Translations under genes and position numbers: made by a program
From: Coprinellus micaceus
Taxonomy: Eukaryota > Basidiomycota > Agaricomycetes > Agaricales > Psathyrellaceae
DNA: 64,000 nt
Direction: 5' to 3'
Assembly (NCBI GenBank): GCA_951394405.1
Contig: OX596340.1
Location: 186,001 to 250,000 of the forward strand
Notes under the pieces: generated by a model
What the model saw: only the letters and a program-made list of their open reading frames with translations
The model's database searches: none
Told to the model about the DNA's origin: nothing
Shown here: in pieces, positions 12,031-23,621 of the stretch
How the letters are laid out: each line of letters opens with the position of its first letter
How positions within the stretch are numbered: position 1 is the stretch's first letter

Positions 12031-12539
12031 CTCCTAACTACGCAACGTCCTAGATACTCAGATTCTCCAGGACGCTGATAATATTCAATCACCACGCACT
12101 CACACATAGCTCACTGGCCAAACCCAACCAGCCCCCTCACCCAGTATCAAAATTCCGAGCGTGTCAAACCGCCAAGCAGACATGGCGTTCAGGGGCTCTC
12201 GGGCTCCATCCCATCTCAACATCTCTTAATGAATAGCTCCTCGGACTGTATACACAGTGCCGGCGTTGCAAAACATCTCATAGGCATTTCGACACGACGG
12301 CGACGTTAGTACCGAACACCGAGCCCCTGCCAGCATCTCAACGAAGACGTAATTATAACACCCCGATCCAGCTAAAAAGGTCATAATACATATCGCGGGT
12401 TTTGGAGTGCTCGAAAGAGGAGCCACAACGATAGTCGACGCCAACAGGAAATCGCGAGCTCGATCAGATCCACGCTATGGCTTTCGAAGGGAACGCTGAC
12501 GACCGCAACTACGTACCTTACTGATGGTAGCCTGTGCTA
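12031..12539. other. Gene-free stretch
   Basis: No coding, RNA or clear repeat signal recognised. Confidence 0.4.
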
Positions 12540-13238
12540 GCACGATATGAACCTTCCCAGCAACATGCGATCAGACGGCTTCCAAAACAAGCGCCCAAGA
12601 ACGCGAGCGCGGGCGCCTGTTGTTCTACTTCGTCTGGTGGATGGCCTTACATTTGGAGTATTTCTGCTGGATCTCGGTACAAAACGAGCCCCACGCCCTT
12701 CACGGAGGGGAGGGGCAAAATGAAAGTCGACGCAACGCGACTCGAACTTGCGCATGCCCCTTCGGAGGTCGGCTCCGGAAACTTCAGGTTTCGGATCTGA
12801 TTAACGTTGACTGGGATGAACTTCAATGAAGAATCAAGATTCAGAGAAGAAAAAGAACTTCACCCCCATGTCCTCCAGGAGGAGGGGCAAAAGAGTCGTC
12901 GAGGCCAGCAGGATTTAAACGTCTTTTAAGTCTTTTAGGGTCGGTGCCTGGACGGCGAGAACAAGGGAAGGTGGACTCGAAGGATGCATCCTAAATTGTC
13001 AGGGGCGACTACACAAGGGCTATACGTCCACGTAGGAAGGAAAAGGGATTGTACCCTCGAGGAGGGGCAAAAGAAACGTCGACGCCAGCAGGATTTGAAC
13101 CTGCGAATCCACGATTCCGGTGGGAGGGAGGAGCGGGTTGATGGGAGGCTGGGGGGGAATTCTGAGGTACTGGGTACTCGAGGGGGAGAAAAAGGACCCC
13201 TTCCCCCTACCTCCCTTCCTCAAGGGGCCAAAAAGACT

Positions 13239-13320
13239 CGACGCCAGCAGGATTTGAACCTGCGCCCTCAAAGAGGAACAGATTTCTAATCTGTCGCCGT
13301 AACCACTTGGCTATAGCGCC
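13239..13320 (-). tRNA. tRNA-Ser (anticodon AGA), second copy
   Basis: Reverse complement of 2392-2473, with the same 82-nt cloverleaf, anticodon loop TTAGAAA, class II variable arm and G discriminator. Lies downstream of gene B on the same strand, as the first copy lies downstream of gene A. Confidence 0.93.
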
Positions 13321-14038
13321 TTATTGCTGACATGTTTTTTGACATATGAAAGAACATGAAGGTGAGTTCCAATGTGCGGAGAAAGGATGGAAGAGATGGA
13401 AGAACGGGGAATCGAAGAAAGAGAACGGGATTGAGGAAGGTTGGTTGGTATGGGGTCTCCACGCGTCGTCCGCAGTTAATCGGCTTTCCCGGTTTTGGGC
13501 GCCTATCTTATCTTATCCGGCTAGGGACGTGAGCAACTGAGAGCCAAGGTGCCGGCCGAGCCGCACCTTCTGGTATGAACGGATCCGAACGTTCGGCCTA
13601 TGGATCGCGAGCAGCAAAAGCACATATTGTTCTTACCCAAGGTGCGCTCATCGTTGCACCCCGACCTCCTCTGCCCTTGAGATCATGATCATCCTTGGCT
13701 AGGCGTAAAAAGCTCGAGGTTGAGGTATTCGTCAGCGGCTATAATTAAGGGAACGTGATGAGGAGGATTAAGAGGGGAGTTTGAGGGATCAGTGGGGAGC
13801 ACTTTGTGCTAGGTCAGTGCAGACCGGAACCAGGTTCCAACGCGGGCTGGATCGAAATTGTGTTGGATGCCGCCGCTTTGCGGTTGTGTCACTGAATGTT
13901 TTCGTATTGGAAATTTGGAAGGGTCTAAGTTCATTCTTGAGAGTCGTAAGCGTACTTTTATTGGGTATGTTATGTTCTCTCGGGTACATATCAGATTCAA
14001 GCTACTCGGAAAATGTCCGTCAAATAAAGAGAGTCCAA

Positions 14039-15918
14039 CTACCCAAAGTGCGGTATAAACGAGGCCCACTCCACCGTCCGATGTGCGCTCGGCGTCAACG
14101 AAGTCAAGTCGTAGAATGCCAGTACAATCAAGATAAGCCTCGCAGGGATGTACAAGAACACAACCACCTGCCCCACCGCCCTTAGCCAAAGGACCGAGTG
14201 CAAGATTCTCATCTCGAGCCTCAGAAGAGGTCTGCGCCTAGGCCACTGGTGCAGGTAGGCGATGAGGAAGAGGACTAACAGAGGCCCAGGGGAGGCGGTG
14301 ATACATAGCGACGACACTCGCCAAAGTGTTCTGAGGGGAAGGGGGGTAGGGGATTCATAGTCAAACTGGAAATTCCAGCCGACGCAGTGGATAGCGCCAA
14401 AGGCGGATGCAAGCGCAAGACCCATGAGCTGCGTGGCCGAGTGGTCGGGGGGGAGTGTGGCTCGATCCCGGGGTCCATGTTGCCAGTTCGTGGATAGAGG
14501 CAGGGCATAGAACATGGGGAAACGCGTTGAGGAGGTTGGTACCCGATTCTCTCTCTTGCCTTTCCTGTACTCGACGACCGTTCTGAGTCGGCTGATGCAT
14601 GCCTTGAGAGGGCGTAGAAAGATTTTGGGAGCTAATAATACGTAGTGCAACGGTCAGATGGGTAGCTTAATGGAGCAGGGTTGGAGAACAGGGTACCTAC
14701 CTTCCGAAGCCCAGAACGTTCGACTTCGAACCTTCCTCCACATGGTAACCCGTCGTTGCGGCATTGACAAGGCGGATCCCGATGATACCGAGGTCATGGA
14801 ATAATTCCCTTGCCCCCCTATATACACAGGTTGGAGCGGGGAAGGCGGCTTCGCGTGCGCCTGTTTGCAAGAGCTGCATAGATTTTGGTGACCGCCAAGG
14901 TCAGCGTCGATCACAATGGGACACTGTACATCCAGCGGCTTCTGCCACCAAAACCAATAGATCACCCCATTCAATGCGGCATACGCCAGAGTCGTCACCT
15001 CGAGGTGCGTCACCTCCATTCTCAGCGCAAATCTAGCCAAGGTTTGGACAAGGAACCATCCAGTTTGAATTAGAGCAAGGCCTTTCCCGAAGGCATCACC
15101 CTTGCTCTTATCCCAGATGTCACCTTCCGGAACGCTGGCGTTGAGAAGCGGTATGAGACTCCGCCGCGCCCAATTTTCTCGAAAGCCGGTCGGGAGAGAT
15201 GCTACCACCAAGAAACCGTCCCCCCCTCCCGACTGCTGGCTCAAAGTGTCGGAAAAAGGGGCGGAATAAGGTAGTTCTCTGGACTGAAAAGAGGAGTGAA
15301 TTTGGCGCCAAGGCATTGTAGGAATAGGCCTTACTCTGGTCGTGACATCCGGATAGTCTCGATCTCGACCCAGCGAGTCGATATCGGGGTAGTGGCAGCA
15401 CCCATCCCTCTCCCTAACTATGAACCCGCCCATCTGAAGGAAGTGAGCGTGGGTCTCGGACCATGCCATTGGCACTACAACTCGAGCAATGGAACGCCCC
15501 GTTAGCTCCAATTTGTGACAGCCGACCAGTGGCATTCACCTTTCCCCAGCCCAGAAGTTCCCCTTGAAGCAAAGTCGTTCATCTCGCGCTTGATTGTCTT
15601 TGCCCCTCTCCACTGTCTAAACGCGAACACGACAATCAGCTCCGGTGCGAAGACTGCCCACAGCATCAGCTCAAGGCGTGCCGTGAACATCTGACGCCAA
15701 GTCGATCGATATCCGGCCACGTTTGGGTGGACGGAAATCCAGGTGCATGCAAAGATGGTTAACATGCACGTCCAGAGTATGTCCGTCGTTGAGCGGTAGT
15801 TCGTGTCGAACGTCTCGCTCGTGGGTGCGTCTCTTGACTTCAAAAGAGTCAGACTAGACGGGTCGGCAGTAACAGAGGGCCCCAAGGTGTACACGACGAG
15901 GGACAGGAGGAGAACCAT
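14039..15918 (-). CDS. Agaricomycete polytopic membrane protein, copy B
   Basis: Exons 15918-15540, 15480-15335, 15283-14701 and 14631-14039 (1701 nt, 566 aa), introns 59, 51 and 69 nt. The ATG chosen (MVLLLSLVVYTLG) begins a signal-like hydrophobic stretch and aligns with copy C; an in-frame ATG exists 19 codons upstream. Family blocks in order: ILWTCMLTIFACTWISVHPNVAGYRST, an APELIVVFAFRQW helix, WSETHAHFLQMGGF, DIWDKSKGDAFGKGL, GVIYWFWWQKPLDVQCP, SATQLMGLALASAFGAIHC, QVVVFLYIPARLILIVLAFYDL and VEWASFIPHFG. The first intron needs a weak GAG acceptor to keep frame, a point to verify. Function unknown; probably an integral membrane protein. Upstream, 15981-16063 is conserved with the promoter side of copy C. 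Confidence 0.85.
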
Positions 15919-15980
15919 GGGAGGCGGTCTAGGTTCTTGTGTCCTTTGAAACCACCGGTACTTGAGCAATTTCAAGTTGT

Positions 15981-16063
15981 GCGGGGCTGTGCAGAACCCC
16001 GAGGCACGGTTCTTTCACAGCACAACCCAGTAACAGCATGAGAAGTCCCGTTCTAATTCCAAC
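15981..16063 (-). promoter_or_regulatory. Conserved upstream block of copy B
   Basis: Resembles 22741-22822 upstream of copy C: shared CGGGGCTGTG, CTTTTCACAGCA-like, ATAACGGCACGAGAAGT-like and TAATTCCAA strings at equal spacing. Non-coding, about 60-140 bp 5' of the two start codons; either a shared promoter/5' UTR or residual duplication similarity. Confidence 0.5.
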
Positions 16064-16352
16064 TTTACAGCCTAGAGATAATAAATTGGAGTCGTGCAGA
16101 GGTGCATATCGAAGCGTGCTCGTAGTAGACGTGCCATCCCTGCGCTCCAGTCTTGCTTGCATTAGCGATGGGACCAGTATCACAGAGGACAGTGGAGGGA
16201 GAGGCCAGAGAGGCGAGGGGCGTCAATGCGGACGCTGCCAGGCGGTGATCGAGAGTATTCGCATGTACTTGCATCATTGGGCTTGGGCCTTGGCGTGACG
16301 AAGTTCAAAGAGCGATTCCATAGATGTGCTCCAAGCTCGGTTTAAGGGGTTG

Positions 16353-16426
16353 TAAGATAGATTTGAACCTGCCTCAAAGAGGAGCAGGTTACCAACCTGT
16401 CGCCGTAACCACTCGGCTATAGCGTC
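16353..16426 (-). pseudogene. tRNA-Ser-derived pseudogene
   Basis: The reverse complement starts GACGCTATAGCCGAGTGG and keeps the D region, anticodon arm and a class II variable arm of the two tRNA-Ser genes. The anticodon loop now reads TTGGTAA (GGT). The variable-arm to T-arm junction is shortened and the 3' acceptor strand is replaced by unrelated sequence, so no acceptor stem can form. Confidence 0.75.
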
Positions 16427-16632
16427 TTGTGCCTGGTATGCTTTTTTGACAGGACATGGATGTTAGGTTCGGGCGTTAAGGAGAGAGAGAAGAGAAAGGG
16501 AGTGGGGGGAGAACGCCAGTGCTTTCATACCATTTTATTAATCCGTCACTCAACCTTTCCACGGAAGTGAGGTGGGGGAGCGCATCTAGGGGTGTAATCT
16601 AGTCCGTGGACATGATAGTAGGTGCAAGATAC

Positions 16633-16790
16633 TTAATAAACACGTGTTAGACGGAGCAAGCCGTGTGGCGGGCCATCCGGGCTCGGTACGAGATACGCCC
16701 ACTCCGCCGTCCGATGCGCACTTGCCGTCGCCAAAGCCAAGTTGTGGAACCCCAGCACGGCCAGGACCAGTGGTGGTGTCGTGGATAATG
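16633..16790 (-). pseudogene. Remnant of the polytopic membrane family (C-terminus)
   Basis: One minus-strand frame reads LAVLGFHNLALATASAHRTAEWAYLVP, a degraded form of the family C-terminal block VLAFYDL..LTPSAHRTVEWASFVPHFG, then runs on to a stop at 16633. Nothing upstream encodes the rest of the family. Together with the tRNA remnant at 16353 it has the same order and orientation as gene B plus its tRNA: a third, decayed module. Confidence 0.7.
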
Positions 16791-17077
16791 AACGCATGGA
16801 CGAGAACCGAGGTGTCGAACATTGGCGATGTATGGCACCACTTTAGTGCTACTATCGTTGTCGTTAGGCGCAGGTAGCTTGTTTGGGCGAAACAGCACGT
16901 GAGAGTGCGAGCCACGCCGTGCGCGTCAAAATAGCCGCCGAACCTTCCTTTTTGGTGCGAAATCTTGGATGGGACAACAAGCACAATGGTGCAAACTAAG
17001 AAAGACCAAATATGAAAGCTGAGCCGCTCGTTTCTCACTCACGCGTCTCCCTCTGTTTATCACTACCACTCTCCGCC

Positions 17078-18577
17078 ATGGTCAACGCCAACAACAATGC
17101 CACTACACTCACCAACCTCCCCACCGAGCTCAAGGCCATAATCGTCAAGTTCCGAAGAGACCAGGCTGAACGCGACGACATTTCTCCAGACGGGTGGAAA
17201 CAATCGCTCTGGGACCTAAGCCTGGTGGCAAAGGATTTTGTCGCCCTGTGCCAAGAAGAGCTATTCAGGGTTGTCGAGATGGAAGCCGCCGGGTGTAGGC
17301 TCGGCGGAAATGTCCCCGGAGCACCCAACACATTGGCGCTGTTTTCGAGGATTGTCAAGTCGAGTCCCCACCTCGGCCGACTCGTCAAAGACCTCCTCAT
17401 TTCGTTCCCAAAACGATCGAACGTGATAATCCCGCCAGAACTCGCTGCGGACATATCCAACACCCTCAAGCTTCTCACCAATGTCGACACTTTGTTCCTC
17501 AACCAAGGGCCGCTAGAAGACGGAGACCCATTCCCCTGCGCTATCAGCCTCGCCGATTTTAGAGACCACCCTCACCTACACGGCATAGCGGATGGCATAG
17601 GGAAAATGATGAATGGCGAGAAGCTGGAGTTCTTGGAGCTCAAAGGCATAAATGTGTCCCCCCAGGATTTGATGGGATGTACGCGACTGGAGACCTTGCA
17701 CCTCTCACCTTCTGATTGCTTTGATATAACCACGCTGTAAGCCCTTTCAACATACCGCAACAGGAAATGGTTCTAATGGTTTAATGGCAGAGACAGCAAG
17801 GCCGCGTGGAGCGAAGTTCCTATTTACCTCAAAGCCATCGAAATTGGGAGAGGCCTCGGCTGCGACTCGTACTTCGCGGTAGACTCTATCAAGAGACATC
17901 CAAGGCTGAACCTATCGAGGGTGAAGACCGTCGTAGCTCCGTTTCAAGGGCTTGTCTTGAAGGACTTGCTCAAATGCACTCCATGGCCAAGCTCCCTCGT
18001 GATCAAGCACTCGGCGTACGACCCCGAGTCCGGGAACGACAAAGGCTTCCTCCAGTGGCTTCACCCCAATTCCTTCAGCACCCTCCGTACTCTCAAACTC
18101 TCAACCGCATTCAAGACAGCAGTGGATTGGATTCGCGACCCCTTCTCCGGCCTCGCCTCTGACCGTCGTCTCCTCCAGCTCACCACGCTCCGGAAGCTGG
18201 AAATAAAGGTGGTCATTAAAAGCGATGTGGACCTCTCATTTCCTTGGAGGGCGAGCTTTGGGCACCAATGGAGTGCGCTTGACTGTGCAATTGTGTCGTC
18301 AGAAGGGGAGGTCGCTTTGAGTACCTTGCGAGAGGTGTCCATCATTGTGGTCATCGAAGGAAGTGACTACAATGTGGGGAGAGCGAAGAAGCTACTCGCG
18401 TATTGTCGCAGTAGGGTCTTCAAACGCCGTTTTCCTCGACTTATGGAACGTGTGGCGATGAACGAGATCGACTTTCGATATCGGGGATGTTGCTCCGACC
18501 CCACGGTGGCTCGAGCAGTGGAGCTGCTATACGCGGAAGATGAAGTTCCGCGGGCTGATGCTTCAGCAAACACTTGA
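17078..18577 (+). CDS. F-box-like protein, tandem copy 1
   Basis: Exons 17078-17736 and 17791-18577 (481 aa) with one 54-nt phase-2 intron. ATG context is CGCCATGG. The N-terminus (LTNLPTELKAIIVKFRR..LWDLSLVAKDFVALCQEELFRVVEM) fits the loose F-box pattern of agaric F-box/LRR-like proteins: an LP.EL start, then a S.V.K.F hydrophobic repeat ending in LFR. The rest has irregular leucine-rich segments (LVKDLLISF, TLKLLTNVDTLFL, KLEFLELKGI) typical of the substrate-binding part of such proteins. By family, F-box proteins recruit substrates to SCF ubiquitin ligases; the substrate is unknown. Copy 2 follows head-to-tail with the same intron position and phase. F-box assignment is by pattern only. 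Confidence 0.7.
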
Positions 18578-18966
18578 ATACTATCTACTCAAAAATCGGG
18601 CCGCAGGATATTTTACGAACATTGGATTCATAGGGATATCTTCAGACGCCCTGTATTACTAATAGTTATAGGACAGTGTGATATTTACGGTTGGTGGGCG
18701 CTCCATCGCCCAATCGCAGTGAAACGTGACTGAGAGGGCCATGAGCGGCTAGGGATGGTGCACTGAGTCCTGTAAGGTACATATGTACCTTCGCACCATT
18801 GCACCGTTCAATTTATATCTGTGGAACACGGGTGAACGCATGAGTCCCAATGCGCGTCTAAACAGCCGCTGGATACGCCCTCTCTATCACGTGGGACCGC
18901 CCAATCAACATCAATGTTCCTTTGTCAATCGCGGCACTGGCGTTTGTTTCTTCTTTCATCACCTCC

Positions 18967-20492
18967 ATGACGCCTGGAAACCTCACCACTCCACCGCGCC
19001 GGTTCACTCTAACTGACCTCCCCATCGAGCTCAAGTGTCTTATCATCAAAATCAGACGATGGCAGGCCGAGCGCGACGACCCCAAATTCGGGAACTGGAG
19101 GCCCGCGATAGCAGATATGGGTCTCATATCAAAAGACATGGCCGAGCTTTGCCAGCAGGAGATCTTCAGGCAGATCGACATGGAACCTCAGAGTTACACC
19201 ATTGGGAATACAACCTATCGAGGATCGAATACTATGACAGTCATTCCTGGAATCATGAAGGCCAGTCCACACCTGGCCCAGCATGTGAAGCATCTTTACT
19301 TCACCTTTCCATTCGATCCAGAAGACATCTCCACACAGCTTGCGGATGATGTCACCAGCACCCTCAGGATGTTCACTAATGTCACTACGCTCAACATCAA
19401 GTGGGAAGACCCTTGGAACTGGGATCGCACCAGGCGGACGTCTACTGTCAGGCTGGATAGTCTGAGGAACGGGAATCAACTTTGCGACCTGGTCGACGCC
19501 CTTGTGGACATCGCCAAGAGAAGGAAGATGGAGAGGCTGTGCTTAACAAATGTGGCCTTGTCCCCCCGAGATACGATGGCGTTTACAGGACTCAAGAACC
19601 TTGTCTTCGAACCCTCAGATTGCCTTGATGCTATCTTCGCGTGAGTCAAGCTTTTGGTGGCTATCTACCCCACCTCCTTTGAGCAGGGACTGATAATGAC
19701 CTCTCCAGAAACCCGAAGGACATGGTTGGGGAGCATCCCATCTTTCTTGAGGATCTGCAAATTTTCGCCCACAAGCCTCAAGAGTATGTCGCCCTCGATA
19801 CGGACATATCCTTGCAATGCCACCCGTGGTTCAACATGTCAAGGTTGAGGAAGGTCGTAGTTGAAAGGCAGGACATGGCTCTCCAGACGGTTCTCAGAAA
19901 AGCAGAAAACCTACGAGTCCTCGTCATCATCACTCCCCAGCACCAGGACCCATCCCAGGTACACCAAACATGCCCCTTCGCTGCTCTCAATCCAGCGGCC
20001 TTCTCGACTCTGCAGTATCTGAAGATATCTCTTGCCTTTGACCTTGATACTCTTCGGGGCAGCATTCGGAACCTCATCCCGGACCCATACCAGGGCCTCA
20101 CGAGCGACGGGGTACTCGTTCGACTCACCGAACTCAGGTCCCTCTGGGTGGAAATCCGGATGAAAGCCTATCACCGGCTCTGCGAAAATGAAGACACCAC
20201 AACGGAGAGCTTTGGGGATCAGTGGGGGGTGCTCGACCGTGCGCTTGTCCCACTGGATGCCCCCCGGCCGTTGGCGCAGCTGAGGTGTGTCGTCTTGATA
20301 GTGATGGCGAATGGGGGAGAGGACGACGAGAGCGATGACGAGAGCAATGAAGATGAAGACGAGCGGGAGAAAGTACACACCCAGGTTCGCAAGCGCGTTT
20401 TTAACCGCCAGTTCCCTCGCTTGATGGAGCTCCAAGCCAAAGCAGGACTCGAAATCACTTTTTTAAACAAGGTGCCCCCCTCGCGCAGATGA
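18967..20492 (+). CDS. F-box-like protein, tandem copy 2
   Basis: Exons 18967-19640 and 19709-20492 (485 aa), with one 68-nt phase-2 intron at the position homologous to copy 1. The ATG at 18967 (MTPGNL) is the first in frame. Paralogous to copy 1 along the whole length: LPIELKCLIIKIRRWQAERDD.., LISKDMAELCQQEIFRQIDME, LRMFTNVTTLNI, LEPSDCLD-type strings before the intron, and FNRQFPRLMELQ near the end. Copy 2 has an acidic D/E-rich insertion near the C-terminus (about 20335-20380) absent from copy 1. Role inferred as in copy 1. Confidence 0.7.
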
Positions 20493-20734
20493 GGAATTAT
20501 TATGCCCACGTTGGTCTAGGAACAGTAGCACCGCGGATAGACTCTACAGCTATGCCCTACGCGTCGAGGCCAGGATGATGCAACAATTTGGCTTGGGCCT
20601 AAGTATCTCCTCCTTATTGGGTTCTCGCCTCTAATCAAGGAGGGCGATGTTTTATCTGTTAGAGAACCGCTGCACCCGTGTTCTACCATGTGTAATTCGG
20701 GAAGTATGTTTTTGGTGACTAGATCATGCTACGG

Positions 20735-22685
20735 CTATCCAACATGAGGCACAAAGGAAGCCCATTCAACAGTCTGGTGTGCACTCGGCGTCAACCAAGC
20801 CAAGTCATAGAAAGCCAGCACTATCAAGACAAGCCTCGCAGGGATGTATAAGAACACGATCACCTGGCCCACCGTCCGCAACCAAAGGGCAAAGTACACG
20901 ATCTTCATGTCGAGTGTGAATAAGGGTCGACGCTTCGGCCATTGGTGAAGGAAGACAATGAGGAAGGCGACTATCAGAGGTGCCGGCGAGGCGGTAATGC
21001 ACAGCGCCGACACTCGCCAGAGGGTTCCAAGGTGGAGGGACGTTGGGGATCCAGGGTAGATTCGGAAGTTCCAAGCGATGCAGTGGATTGCACCGAAAGT
21101 GGAAGCGAGGAAAAGACCCATGAGTTGAGTAGCGGAGTGGTTGGAGGTAAGGTTGACGTTGGGCCCCGACTCGAAGTTACTGGACAGAGGGAGGGCGTAG
21201 AACATGGGGAAGCGTGTTGAGCGAGTCGCCAACCCATTCTCCCTGTCGCGGCTCCGGTACTCGACGACTGCTCTGAGCCGGTTAATGCTCGACTTGAGCG
21301 GGCGGATAAATTTGCGAGCTGAGAATGCGTAACAGTGAGCCGAATACCTTGCTGGAGTAGATAAACGAGTACGTACCTTTTGCGGCCCAGAAGGACCTCC
21401 TTCGGGCCCTCCTCCACACACCCAAGACTCTTTTCCACATTGAACTTCGTTCCCGCGCAGCTGGGAAGACGAGTCCCGATGGCACCGACGTCGTAGAGGC
21501 ATGCCCATGTTTCCACTGCCCCGAACCCATATATACCGGATTAAGCGGGGAAGGCAAGTCCATTTGTGTGCCTTCACAAGGGCTCCAAGAGTTCCGTCGA
21601 CCACCGACGTGAACGTCAATGACAATGGGGCACTGGACGTCGAGCGGCTTTTGCCACCAGAACCAGTAGATCACCCCGTTCAGGGCGGCGTACGCAAGGG
21701 TCGTCACTTCGAGGTGTGTCACGTCCATCTTCAAGGCAAATCTCGCCAACGTTTGTACAAGGAACCAGCCCGTTTGGAGGAGAGCAAGTCCTTTCGTGAA
21801 GGCGTCGCCTTTGCTCTTGTCCCAGATATCAGATTCCAGGACGTTCGCCGTGAGAAGGGTTATGAGGTGCTCGGACGATTCCCTGTGCGCTGGGGAGACA
21901 CCGGAGCAGATGGAGGGCGGGGGCGCTGAGACGATGACTCCCCCGTCTCCGTTCGACGGACGTTCCAGTGAGTCGGAAAGGGAATGGAGATGGGGAGGGT
22001 GAATAGAGCCGACGGTCTCTTGTTCAGCCATTCGGGAGACAGATGTCCAGGTCGAATCGGGGTTGAATTGAATCTGAGAATAGATGAATGCGACGCCGAG
22101 GCAGCGTAAGAAAGGATCGTACCCTGGTCATGGAGTCCAAATCTTCTCGATCTCCCAGTAGTGAGCTTATGTCAAGGTAGTGGCAGCATCCGTCCTTCTC
22201 CCTAACCATGAAGCCGCCCATCTGAAGGAGATGAGCGTGCGTATCCGTCCACGCCACCAGCTCTACGCCTGCGTATGCCCCTGTGAATTCCGACGAATGG
22301 GCAGAGTGCGGTGGAACTCACGTCTTCCAGAACTTTCCCTTCGGGCGAGGACGTTCATCTTGCGCTTTATCGTCCTCGCGCCATTCCATTGCCTAAACGC
22401 GAATACGACTATAAGCTCGGGGGCGAAGATAGCCCATAGCATCAGCTCTAGCCGTGCCATGAAGGTCTGGCGCCATGTAGACCGATATCCGGCGACGTTG
22501 GGGTGAACGGAGATCCAGGTGCACGCAAAGATCGTCAACAGGCAGGTCCAGACGATGTCCGCCGTTGAGCGATAGTTCGTGTCGGCTGAACCATCGGTTG
22601 GGAGATCTCTTGGTTCCAAAAGTGTGGCATTAGACGAGGAGGCCGGGTTCGAGAGGTAGACGATCAAAGAAAGGAGGAGGACCAT
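20735..22685 (-). CDS. Agaricomycete polytopic membrane protein, copy C
   Basis: Exons 22685-22322, 22268-22123, 22073-21377 and 21318-20735 (1791 nt, 596 aa), introns 53, 49 and 58 nt, all canonical. The N-terminus MVLLLSLIVYL looks like a signal/anchor, followed by WTCLLTIFACTWISVHPNVAGYRSTW, the APELIVVFAFRQW helix and AWTDTHAHLLQMGGF. Then come ESDIWDKSKGDAFTKGL, YWFWWQKPLDVQCP, SATQLMGLFLASTFGAIHC, FLYIPARLVLIVLAFYDL and VEWASFVPHVG. This is the cleanest full-length member in the window and the model used for the others. No known function. No tRNA is attached to this copy. Confidence 0.88.
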
Positions 22686-22740
22686 GGGAAGCCATCTCGC
22701 GCTCGTGGCGTGTGCCGACCCTGGTACTTAACGACCGTTT

Positions 22741-22822
22741 ACGGGGCTGTGTAAAGTCAAGAAGCGCGATCTTTTCACAGCATATCTCGATAACGGCACG
22801 AGAAGTTCCCTTGTAATTCCAA
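22741..22822 (-). promoter_or_regulatory. Conserved upstream block of copy C
   Basis: Counterpart of 15981-16063; see that entry for the shared strings. Confidence 0.5.
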
Positions 22823-23621
22823 GGTCTACGGATTAAACGTCATCGGTGGGGGTCGTAAGAAGATACAAATCAGGACTCACACCACAACGACCGACTGCGG
22901 CCAGCGTTCTGAAGCACCCCTTCCAATGTTCGCCAGCCAAAATTAAATAGAGCGAGAATGGGCGAGAGATCAAGGCCAGTTGTGCGTTTGAAATAGTGTA
23001 GAGTTCCCATATCACACCTCCACGGCGACGGGAAACAACCACCTCACCGCCGATGTTCCAGGAATGGAGGTGTTGGTACAAACTAGCAATATCCAGAGTC
23101 ATCCTGTGTGAGCGCTAGAATCGCCCTTCAACGCCTTCAATACAGAAGACGTCCAGGGTCAAAGTCGATCGAGGGTGACATGTTGGCCGTGACAGACCGA
23201 GTTTGGTTCCAAGGCCGCAGCAACCCATAGATAAGAAGTAGTAGGTCTCCACAGCAGCGCAATTTAAAAAGAGGTACGTCCAGGCGGGTCTCTTGAGAGG
23301 GAGGTGGGGTTGAGGCGCATCCAGGGGAAGAGCAGGCCAGAACGACCGGGAGATCCAAATTCTTGATGCAAATCACATGAAAGTCACATGATCGATCACA
23401 ATGTCGCGATCGCTCGCCATTTCTCCACCATTTGACGCGTTTAAAATTGAATTTCGTCGTCAATAAGTTTGAATTTGTAATGAGGGATAGTTTTCACGTT
23501 AGACACGTTGTAGAAGCCCTGGTGCTTGTTCTCTCTTCTGTTCCACCACCATCACAACGGTTCAGAGAACTGAACCTCAGTCCCCCTTGAAAAAGGAGCT
23601 CAACGACCCCGACAACCGAAG
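22823..23621. other. Intergenic, divergent between copy C and the F-box-like gene
   Basis: No gene recognised. Contains the divergent upstream regions of both neighbours. Confidence 0.4.

Larger units (their letters stand above)
12540..15920. repeat. Right arm of the large inverted duplication
   Basis: Reverse-oriented counterpart of the left arm: tRNA-tail repeats and spacer (12.54-13.24 kb), tRNA-Ser (13.24-13.32), spacer (13.32-14.04) and membrane gene B (14.04-15.92). The non-coding spacer and the tRNA are very similar between arms. The coding regions have diverged more, for example in the N-terminal half of exon 3. Confidence 0.85.

Noticed and set aside
16586..17038. 150-codon minus-strand frame taken as a gene
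   Set aside because: Only a short stretch resembles the membrane-family C-terminus, in another frame; the rest is non-homologous, so it is a remnant.
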